This document shows, piece by piece, positions 10,851 through 19,750 of a DNA stretch of 64,000 nt. The stretch is taken from positions 6,511,404-6,575,403 of the forward strand of contig NC_088103.1 of NCBI RefSeq assembly GCF_036370855.1, written 5' to 3'. Under the pieces are notes generated by a model. The model did not search any database and was not told where the DNA came from. It was given only the letters and a program-made list of their open reading frames with translations. Made by a program: the position numbers and the translations under genes. Origin of the DNA: Dromaius novaehollandiae (Eukaryota; Chordata; Aves; Casuariiformes; Dromaiidae). Each line of letters starts with the position of its first letter. The first letter of the stretch is position 1.

Positions 10851-11153
10851 ATGTCGCGGCGGAGCGGGGCCGCAGCGCGGCCGGGTCCGGCCCGCGGGCC
10901 CGGGAGGTCCCGTTCCTCAGCCCGCCCGCGGTGCCCTCAGCCCCGGGGGGGTCCGGTGCCCTCAGCCCCGGAGGCTCCGGGGGGAACCGGTGCCCTCAGC
11001 CCCCGGGGGGGTCCGGTGCCGGCAGTGCCGGGGGTCCCTTCCCCTCAGGGACCGCAGCCCTGGAGGGTCCGGTCCCCCAGCTGCTGGCAGGGCCTGGGAC
11101 CTTCTCAGCCCCCATGGGGGTCTGGGGGGGATCCGCTCCCCTCCTCCCTGTGA
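10851..11153 (+). other. Alternative GC-rich ATG-initiated frame downstream of the first donor
   Basis: A second ATG at 10851 (CGGTGACATGTCGCGGCGG) opens a 100-codon Arg/Gly/Pro/Ser-rich frame (MSRRSGAAARPGPARGPG...). It runs into the G-run repeat tract and ends there. It could mark an alternative first exon or simply be an open frame in stop-poor GC-rich DNA. I see no domain and no convincing donor that would define an exon end. Confidence 0.15.
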
Positions 11154-11480
11154 GGGATTTGGGGGGGCAGGTCCCCTCCTCCCTGTGAGGGATTTGGGGG
11201 GGCAGGTCCCCTCAGGCCCAGGGGCCCCTTCCCCTCGGGGACTGTGGCCGTGGGGGGGTCCTGTCCCCTCAGTCCTGGGGGTCTGGGCCCCTCAATGCCA
11301 GGGCCCCTCCTGCTCAGCCTGGCCATGAGGTCTGGGCCCCACGGCAGGGCCTGGGGGGGTCCCATCCCCTTGGTCCCAGTGTGGCTCTGGGGGGCCCAGG
11401 GGGGCCGGTCACCCCAGCCCCATGGCGCCTGGGGCAGGGGGGGTCCGGTCCCCTCAACCCGGGAAGCTCCTGGGTGGTGT
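10930..11480 (+). repeat. G-run-rich degenerate minisatellite in the CpG island
   Basis: Repeated variants of GGGGGTCCGGTGCCCTCAGCCCC and TGGGGGTCTGGGCCCCTC, with many runs of four to seven G on the plus strand. Several segments satisfy four G-runs within about 40 bp and could form G-quadruplexes. The repeat is diverged except for one exact 35-bp duplication. All forward frames are Gly/Pro-rich and mostly open for compositional reasons. Confidence 0.7.
11141..11210 (+). repeat. Perfect 35-bp tandem duplication
   Basis: Positions 11141-11175 and 11176-11210 are identical. Each copy reads CTCCTCCCTGTGAGGGATTT, then a run of seven G and CAGGTCCC. It is embedded in the more diverged G-run tract. 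The identity indicates recent duplication or a collapsed/expanded assembly unit. Confidence 0.93.
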
Positions 11481-13594
11481 GGCCCCAAGGACACCCCCGG
11501 GTGTGGGGTGGCTCGCAGGGGAGTCACCCGTCACGAAATTACGGTCCAGACAACCGCAAGGGCCGTCCGCCCACAGCCCTGTGCCTTCCAGGGACGGTGG
11601 GGGTGACTGTAGAAGACACGTGGCAGGACCTGCATCTGCAGACGTCCTTTCTCCTCTGCTGTCCCTCCTCTGCTGTAAACAGGTTGGTTTCTCTCTTACG
11701 CAAAGCTCTAGGTGTCCACCGTGCCTCACCGCGCGCCCACGTGAGCGGGGAGGAAATCCCGCTTGCAGAAAACGCGTCCAAGTAGCTCGGACCCGGCGTC
11801 GCAAGACCTTGTGCGTCGCGCCTAAGGGTGCTTCCCCGCCTGTGAAGGGTGCCCTGTGTGCAGGGATGACCAGGTAAAACTTGGCTGCAGCGCTAGGCTT
11901 GGCAGTGTTTTCCTGAACCGAACTGCAGCAAACTGATTTTTTTGTGTGTGTAGGGAGGACTCTACGGAGCTAGAGTCGCTCCTGGTACGCCGCTGAAGTG
12001 AGAGCTCTGGGCGAGCTGAGGTGATCTGGGCATCCTGCAAGGTCAAAACAGTGTAAGGTGGAAGTGAAGCTAGTGTAGGTGTCTGAGGCAGGAGAAATTG
12101 AGAGGAAAAAAACCTGAAAACTTCAAGATTTGGGGTGGTGGTGTTAAGGCTGTTTCAAATCCGTGAATCAGAGGTTCACGGGGTAGTGACAGCCTCAATG
12201 TGTCAGGGGCCGAGAGACTTAACAGCAGAACTAGTGCTGAGAGGCCTTGCCTTCATCAGTGGTCATCACCTTCATCACCTTGGCAGGTGAATACTCTCCT
12301 GGTTTACTTGTGAAATTGCTTGCTGATCGAAGGGCTGGATTATTTGGATATATTTTTGGGGGTGTATAATGTATGTGGCTGTCTGATTACTACTGTGTGC
12401 CTGCTAGAGGCCCTATTTTGATCAAGCTTTCTAATTTATTCAGTCTTGTGTGAAAACCTCATTAAGAAGGCCTGGTGCCTTCAGGGGCTCTCACTGTACG
12501 TAAGAGAGGTGAGGGCGGAAGGAAAAAGAAAAGGGTATTATTTGTAAAAATGGAGCTCTGCCATATTGACACGGTGCCGATGAAGCTTGCAGACACTGAA
12601 TCACGCAGTCTCTCTTATTAGGGCTAGAAATAGGATGTCAGTGTTTCAAACCCACTGAATGTCCTGTCGTCAAATAGGCCGGGATCAGCGTCGGTGTGTC
12701 GCTGCGTGACAGCAGCTTTCGTAGAGATTGCTTCAAAATCTGTTCGGCCACTTCAGTTCTGTGGGGAGGAAAATGATTTGTGTTAGCCTTCTTGCCACTT
12801 TGCAAACTAGTATAAAATTTAGGCGTGATTCCTCATAATTCAAGTCTGTGGAAGCTCTGCCATCGATCCGGGTGGGTTTGGGCTTGGCTATATTTGTTTT
12901 GGGAATGTCTTTTGGACTGAAAGAGTGCGTACTTTCTGTTTTATTTTGTGAGGCTTTTCGCGGGCGTTGAAATTGCTTCAGCTTTGTGAACTTGCTTACA
13001 ATTCAGAATGAGAATGCAGTCAACCCTATTTGGTTGCAGATGGAAGATAAATGCTAGTTTTAGAATAGTGATATAACCCCCCTTAAATCTAGAGAGATTG
13101 CATTGATTTTCTGGGTTCGCGTATGTAGAACAGAATTAAATTTAGCTCACATGTCTTTAAATTGTGTTTGTAATCTGTGTATCAAACTTTGGTTCCCAAA
13201 TCATTTATCATGCTTCTTTCATCTTTCATATATCAGCCTAGCGACAATATATCTCTATGCGCTTTATTATTTTTTTAAGGAAAACTTACAACACTTATAA
13301 ATTTAATAAATTGAAGCCCTCAGATAAGTTTTAGGAGTTAGAGGTACTAATGGATACTCTGACTATTCAGGATTAATGGTATCTTCAAAAGGCGGTAACT
13401 TCTTAATAGCTCCTTCTGTATGACTGTTCTCCATGTATATCATCGTTTCTCTAAACACGCTGCAAACTTCAATAGATGCTGCTTTTAATTAAATAATTAT
13501 TAAGTTCTCTTTAACTGAGAACTCTTTTTGGGGATGAATGCATACATTATTGGTGAGAGCAACTTGAAAATTCTTTCAGTTTTCTGGTCACTAC

Positions 13595-13798
13595 CATACT
13601 GCGTTGATGTTCAAGACCGGTTAATTGGTGTGCTAAATATGGGTGGCCTGGGACTTGCTCAGATTTAATAGCAATTTCAGTCTGGCCGTAAGGAACAGTC
13701 GCTGAATTAAGACTTTCTAATTGGGGCCACTGTACGTCGTGTAAAATGCTCAGACAAAAATAATCCAGAACCTTTTTCTCCAACGTGTCAGATAAGGC
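13595..13798 (-). other. Exon-like open segment, minus strand (unproven)
   Basis: Read on the minus strand, a long T tract and AACCTCCAAACAG (13811-13799) precede an open segment of exactly 68 codons that ends at a possible donor, AGTATG|GTAGTG. Both phases would be 0. The translation begins ALSDTLEKKVLDYFCLSILH and has mixed, globular-looking composition. I recognise no family. Weak points are that the donor is poor, the acceptor tract may just be the A13 homopolymer, and the frame stays open in both directions. Frames this long are expected many times by chance in 64 kb. Confidence 0.13.
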
Positions 13799-15960
13799 CT
13801 GTTTGGAGGTTAAAAAAAAAAAAACTGTGTAAAAGCATCTAAAAACTAACGAGGATGGTTGTATGTGGTCGTGAACACTGGTTCTGTAGGATCTGACATT
13901 AGATCCTTCTCTTTGAAAAGCACTGTGTGGTTCCCAGAGACACATGTCGTGCGGTAAGGATTTTTAAGGCTTCACAGCAAGGTAGTCCAAACTGTTCTTT
14001 GCTGAAATAGAGCAGAGCACCTGGATGCTATTTTAGTTGTAATTCAAGTGTAATACATCAGAAACAGCTGTATGTAGAGAAATGCTCTGAAGCAGAGGTG
14101 AGGCCCAAAACGAGCTCAAAAACACGAGTTTCTGATTTGAGAATTTGGGTCTCATGATTGGGCCCACCTGAAAGAAATGGCTTAACACTGAGCCTTGTGT
14201 AAACCATCAGTGTTTTTTGAAGGATTTCAGTGTCACTGTAGCTCTCTTGCACCCAGGAAACCAACACAGAGATGGGGGCAGCTGGTCCTCCAAAGGCTGA
14301 TGTTCTGCGTGACTTTTGTACTGTCACCTTGGAAACTATGTTCTCAATGTAGGTGGCTTCATTACAGCTAGTAATTATAAGTCCTCTTCTTTCTTTTCCC
14401 CACCCAAAGTCAGGGGAAATGTAGAAGAGAATTCAGAAGGCATGAAACCTACTGGCTTTTGGTGGAGCTTTCGTCCTAAATCTGCTTTATGCTTTTGAAA
14501 TGTATTGGAGATGGTGTTTGGTGCTGGTTGTACGTGCTTGGCTTTTGTTGGTAAAAACAATATCCATGTTAATAAACTACTAAGTATAACTAGTTTCCTT
14601 ATGCTACGTATAGTTTGCTAAAATAAGTGAATATTTAAACATGTTTAGAACACTATTTGTGGTTTATCAAGCATTAATGTAGTTGGGGAAGAAATGCTTG
14701 AAGGTACCACCCAAATTTTGTTCTGATAGTTCTTGGCTAAGAGTATGTAAGATAAAAGAAGATCTAATTTAGGAATATATTGCTTGGCTTTTGAAGAAAT
14801 GCAGCTTTTTATATTAACTTATTACTATCAGTGTTTTTTACAGTTCACTCATCCAAGTTGATAGATTCCTGTATTCAAAGGAAAACACTCGTAAGTCTTT
14901 AACATGAAAGCATTTTCACTAACATTAGGTTTCACTTATGCAAGCTTGCTTAGCTTTAAACAAAAAATTCTTCCTCCACTTCACCGTGACCCGAAAGCTG
15001 TTTTCTCTCTTGGACTTCCCAGGGTGGTGCTTCTTCTGCCTCTTCGATTTTTAATCTCTTTGCGGGTAGCTTTCAACGCACAGCGCATTGCCACTTGGAA
15101 AAAAGTCTTAAAGAAATCCCTGAAAGGCTGAACTCTAGTAGCTTTGGTTTTTTTTTTCACATAGGACACATAGCTGTGTGAAAACTGGCAGCTTTCTTAT
15201 TAAATTGGTTGAGGCGCAGGTGCGCAATTGGAAAGCTGGATAGCAGAATCCTTCAGATGTGGTGGTTGGACTGGCTTTTTTCAGTGTGATATGCGGTATT
15301 TCATCCTCATCAGTCAGCTGGGATGGGGCTTGTAAAATTTAGTGCTCCCGTGAATATCCGTGTTGGTCCCTTACTTCTGAAGAACAGCGGTGAGTTGAGT
15401 AGCGTTGCCTAAGTCTTCATCAGGGAGGAGGTAGGAGAAAACAGAAGTATAAAATGGCAGAAGAGATTGTGATTCCTGCCTTGAGAGCTGGAACAACATC
15501 GTCCGAGATATATTGCATGCAAAATCCAGCAGTTTGCAAGGAGAGCTCACCGAATAAAGCAGCTGCTTTTCCTCCTTGCTCTCTTGTTACATGTGAACGT
15601 AGCTCTGTAGCATACCTGGAGAGAAGAGCTTTTGTGGCCTTAGCTTAAGAAAGATTTTTCAAGAGCTGTCATCTTTTCCTGGCTAGTGCAGCCTACACCT
15701 TTAATTTCCTTGAGTGGAAAAGAGCATAAAATTTTTGGAATGTCTTACTGTTTTCCTTGTCTGTCCATTAGTGTATTAGCTTCGTTCTGTGTGTGTTGAA
15801 TATCATTAAAAGTCATTTGCATAGTTAATGTTTGGAGTGCTGAGATTCGTACTAATTGAATTTAAAATCTTATACTTGCATTTATTAAAATGGCAGATTT
15901 AGACGATTGAAATGCTTTAGTGGGAGAATATATAAGCGTTTGCAAATTTGTCCTTGTAAG

Positions 15961-15991
15961 TGAATCTACCGCTCCATTTGTGGTAGATTCA
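15961..15991. other. Hairpin: 10-bp perfect stem, 11-nt loop
   Basis: TGAATCTACC at 15961-15970 pairs exactly with GGTAGATTCA at 15982-15991 across the loop GCTCCATTTGT. The stem is too short for a microRNA precursor. It could be a dyad binding site or chance. Confidence 0.4.
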
Positions 15992-16298
15992 ACGGGAGAC
16001 CCTAAACACACAGATCAGGTTTCGACGGGGTTTTACCATCTCTTTTTTTGTTACGATGTGGTGACAGCTGGCAAAATCCAGTATGTTGGAAGTGTTCATG
16101 CTTAACATCTGTTCAGGGTCACTGTTGACCCTAAAGTGACATTAAATGCTTCTGTAAAAATGGTAAGTGGGGAATATAGAATACAGAGCCTTTCTTTTAG
16201 GTCAAAATAAGCTTCTCCTCCTGCAGCCATAATTCTGGGTACTAGTGGAGACAGGCCAACTGTTGGGGCTGTTAGTCCTTAAACTCTGTTGTGCTTTC

Positions 16299-16706
16299 TT
16301 AAATTTTCTGTGGCAGGGTCTGATTTATGGTTGTTTTATGTTTTACACCTTTTGCCTCAATCTGATATCTGACAGTAGTTGTAGAGGATGGTCTGCATAA
16401 AACTCTTGGGTTTAACACTTCATCTTTATTCTTAATTACAGCAAAAGAACCAGAGTTTAAACAGACACAGAAACAGATCTTACCACCTACAGGAGGCCCT
16501 ACCACTGCGCTTTTCATAAGGTAGAGAGTTAAAAAATTACCTTTGGTTGGAAAGAAGTCATAAAGATTGTGTTTACTAGGTTTCCCTAGTAGTGTACATC
16601 TGTGCCTCTCTAGATAGCACAGTGTTTTTAAAAAGCTTGTCTCAAAATAATTCTGTAAAATCTCTTGATACCACTCTTTGACCTTCTGCCACTGAGCTGG
16701 CGTTTT
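16299..16706 (-). other. Open minus-strand segment with P-loop-like string (unproven)
   Basis: The minus-strand frame is open for 135 codons from just after an in-frame TAG at 16709-16707. It includes KVKEWYQEILQNYFETSFLK (helix-like) and, later, MKSAVVGPPVGGK, which resembles a Walker A loop (GxxxxGK) but is followed by Ile instead of Ser/Thr. In a neighbouring frame directly upstream (16876-16628), another protein-like run could be joined only by a frameshift near 16707. This could be a decayed retrocopy, a real exon with a donor GGTG|GTAAG at about 16488, or chance. The plus strand over 16441-16519 also has an acceptor-ORF-donor appearance, so the strand is not settled. Confidence 0.13.
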
Positions 16707-18604
16707 CTACAGTCTTCTGGCATGAGTTCTCCTGCCACTTTCAAGTAAAAATCTACCACGCATTGAAAAGTTTGACGCTGCAGTTGAGAACTGTGCCAAG
16801 CTATAAAAACCCTATTTGTCCACAGAATGGATTTTTGCTTGCTGGGAAGACTTGGATAGTACTTGAATAACTGCACAGGAATTGCTTTGAATCTACATAC
16901 TAATGAAACAGCTCCATATAAATCGAGCTATCGTTTCTGTTCTACTGTGAGGTCTATAATTTGTCTTCATTGCAGCCTCTGCTCTTCCAGACTGTTTTAT
17001 GTAGTCAAATTGTATAGCTCTGGAAAACTTTGTCAGGAAAGTTAATTTAAAACTATTTGAAAGATTTTACAATGACTACTCTCGTGAGAAAGACCTTGGA
17101 AGTGACTTGAGGAGGATTCTTGCAAAAATACCTGCTCGGATATGCGAATGACATACAGTTCCCAGTGCATGCTCATCATCCACTGATAGGAGTGACTCAA
17201 ATGCCAGTGGCCACCTTCAACACCAGCGTTGTTAGCTAGCTTAACTGGTGAAGACGTGTTAGGGTTCAAAGCCCATTTGCTTTAAATGGGAGTGAAAATC
17301 CAGAACAGATTTTTTAGGGGAAACATTTCTAGGCTAATAGGTGAGTGAACAACAAGGCCTACAGGAAGGAAGAGGAAGCAGCATTTTATTTTCAAAATTG
17401 TGTAGGATGGTGAAGGTAGGCGTTTGGGGGCCAGGGCGATGCTGGGATAGATCATATGTCGGGGAAAAAAAGAATACAAAAAACTTTGAATAAATCAGGA
17501 ATGGGGAAAGAAGACTGAATGCAAGCAAGTGAAGGCCCCTACTCAAATAGTTTCTTGATGGAATATGTTGTTCTGTGTTTCCATCAACACGTCTGGGATG
17601 CCAGGATATAGGTTTGGTGGAATTGTGATTTTATGCAGTTTCAGTCATGATAGGAGAAACTCGGATTTGCCAAGAGCAATATTTGGTAATGGGCTAGTTT
17701 TTCTTATCTGCTCTTCATGAAACAGTGCAAAAGCCTTTTTAGGTAGCAAGGAGCAATTATTCACAAATTTAAAAAAAGTCAGATTTTGACTTTGTTTTCA
17801 TGAATTTCCTGTTTCAGTTTTTCTGCTTTTCTGCCTGTGAATAGATTGTTTATCAAAGGACACTTTTTTTTCTTTTTTTAAATGAGGCCTAAATTATGTG
17901 TGTCAAATGCAGATTACTTACATTCTGATACTTTGTTCAGAATTTATTTGGGAACATTTGCAAGAGAATGGGTAGTTGAATTGAGAAGACACAGACCCAT
18001 CTAGCCCTGTATCTTTTTTCCAGCTCTGGCCAAAAGCAGACACTAAGGGAGGACCATAAAGTAGAGCAAGTGTTTATGATTGCTTACCATTTTTCAGCCA
18101 GTTTTCTTAGCAGCCACTTCTTGAACCAGGTCTGTCATCTCTGTGTTCAGTAACTCTTGGTGGAGTCCTCTTCCACAAACTTTTCCAGTTTACCCATGTA
18201 AATGTTTAGCATCTATAATGTCCTTGAGATGGAACCCCAGTTAAATGTACTTTTTGTGAGGCGTAGTTAAGATTGCTACCTAGCATGAGATAACATAGGA
18301 AATAGTCTAGGATAATCTGAAAAGATAAACAACCTACGATTAATTAATGTTGTTATCATAGTCTATGTCCAACTTAGCTGTAGGTATGTTAAAAGGAAAT
18401 GAGATGACTATAAAATATTAGAGGGTGAAAAGATCAGCTAGGGTTTCTCACTGGCAGAAGCCAGAAAGCCAGCTTAGTCTTTACAGACTGGTCAATAGTA
18501 TTTTTAATCTTCTGTACAGTTGAGTAGCTTTAAATTATCCTGGTCTATTGCAAGTAAATACATTTGCTAATGTAAGTGTAAGTGGGTATGATTATGCTTG
18601 TGAA

Positions 18605-19750
18605 GATCACAGAAGCACAGGAAGATTTAGGTTCGAGTCTCTAGCCCAACCTCCTGCTCAGAGCAAGGCTAACTTCACGTTTTATGAAAATCTCCAAGGA
18701 TGGAGATTTACTATGGTAAGAATCTCATTTAGGATTTGGGGAGGGGTATGACTTCTGTGCACCCTGAGGTTCCCGTCTCACTCGTAGAGACTCTCAACCC
18801 TGCAGATTTCTTCTGGTGTTTCCCAGTTCTTGTACTGGAGGAGGCAGTAAATGGTCAACACCTACTCACCCTGTCTGTGCCAGCCTGTGATTTTACAGAG
18901 CCAGGTTATAGCATCGGCCTTGCAGAGTGAAGAGTTTCAGGCTGTTTGGCTGTTCCTTATATGGAAACTATTTTGTGCTTTTGGTCATCTCTGTTGCCCT
19001 TTCTTGAACTTTTCTTGTTCTGTTTTTTTGAGATGGGAGTGGAGAAGAGGGAAGAACCTGAGCTGCAGATGGATTCACGATACAGGTGCACCAGATTTGT
19101 GCCATAGAAGATACTGTTACCTGTTTTGTTCTCTGTGCCTGTCTAATTGAGCTGATGTTTTCAAGGAACTATGAGTTACTCCTTGAGGATCTTAGTTCTG
19201 AATAGTGTTGGTTAAATCACAGTTCATCTTGTACTGGCATTTTCTCTTAAGCATCATTTTACAGCTGTCTACAGTGAACTTCACTTGCCATTTTATTGAG
19301 TGGCACCAATCTTTAAAACGCTTTTGTGATTCTTCACATTAGTTCCTTTTCTTTGCTAATGTTACACAAAGTACTCAAGACATTAAATGTTTTCAGTGTA
19401 CTATCCGCCCTTTCTCCAGGCTGAGCATGTTGAACAGGACAGATACCTCTAGATCTCCATTGGCAGAGGTCTTTCTACTAAGAAAACTGTCCATTTGTTC
19501 TTTACTCTTCTGTAATCTTTTTATCAATCATTTTTCTGTGCAAGGATCTTCCCTCTTATCTGTTGCTGCTTAGTTTATTTAGGAGCCTTTGGTGAAAGAC
19601 CTTGTCAAATGCCATGAGGAAATAAATCCAAGTAGTCTGCTTTAGCCATATCTCCTTTAGCTGTATCTTTTATCCTTTGACTCCTTTGGAGAATTCCAGT
19701 ATGCTTAGAGACGGGATTCCCTTTTCAAAAGCCCTGTCGGAGTCTCAGTT
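18605..19750 (-). mobile_element. Ancient CR1-type LINE copy, antisense
   Basis: The left end (18605-18680) is the reverse complement of a CR1 3' region: CACAGAAGCACAGG, then GCCCAACCTCCTGCTCAGAGC. Internal stretches read like antisense CR1: a GGCTGTTTGGCTGTTCC-like segment at 18.94 kb, a CATCTCTGTTGCCCTTTCTTG-like segment at 18.99 kb, and at 19.58-19.75 kb GAGCCTTTGGTGAAAGACCT followed by TTGTCAAATGCC and GAATTCCAGTATGCTTAGAG. These correspond to the end of the reverse-transcriptase region and the 3' UTR. The copy is heavily mutated with no intact frame. It may extend further right than I can recognise. Confidence 0.68.
18628..18640 (+). other. tRNA B-box-like string inside CR1
   Basis: GGTTCGAGTCT resembles the polymerase III B box (GGTTCGANTCC) but lies in the antisense CR1 segment in place of the usual CR1 sequence. 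No A box or cloverleaf is visible around it. It is not a tRNA gene. Confidence 0.2.

Larger units (their letters stand above)
10380..11600. promoter_or_regulatory. CpG island / candidate promoter
   Basis: CG dinucleotides become frequent from about 10.37 kb and remain dense through about 11.0 kb, thinning toward 11.6 kb. Flanking DNA is AT-rich and CpG-poor. A YY1-type motif AAGATGGCCGC lies at 10524-10534. A CACGTG E-box within GTCACGTG (USF/MAX/TFEB class) lies at 10551-10558. No TATA box is visible. YY1 motifs in this orientation usually sit just downstream of the start of transcription, so initiation near 10.50-10.53 kb reading to the right is inferred. The start site and direction are not proven. 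Confidence 0.72.
11600..18604. other. AT-rich non-coding DNA right of the CpG island
   Basis: Likely the start of a long first intron if the CpG island promotes rightward transcription. No confident exon is present. Two minus-strand open segments with protein-like composition (13595-13798 and 16299-16706) and one hairpin (15961-15991) are listed separately. The A13 tract at 13812-13824 becomes a T-rich tract on the minus strand next to an AG, which makes a textbook-looking acceptor that may be fortuitous. Confidence 0.55.

Noticed and set aside
10340..10852. 170-codon minus-strand ORF across the CpG island
   Set aside because: Gly/Ala/Arg low complexity in stop-poor GC-rich DNA, antisense to the better-supported first exon.
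16441..16519. Plus-strand exon-like segment (acceptor TTATTCTTAATTACAG, donor AAG|GTAGAG)
   Set aside because: It overlaps the minus-strand open segment at 16299-16706. Neither strand can be preferred from sequence, so I did not list it as an exon.
18628..18640. tRNA-like B box GGTTCGAGTCT
   Set aside because: It falls within an antisense CR1 remnant and has no A box, acceptor stem or cloverleaf.
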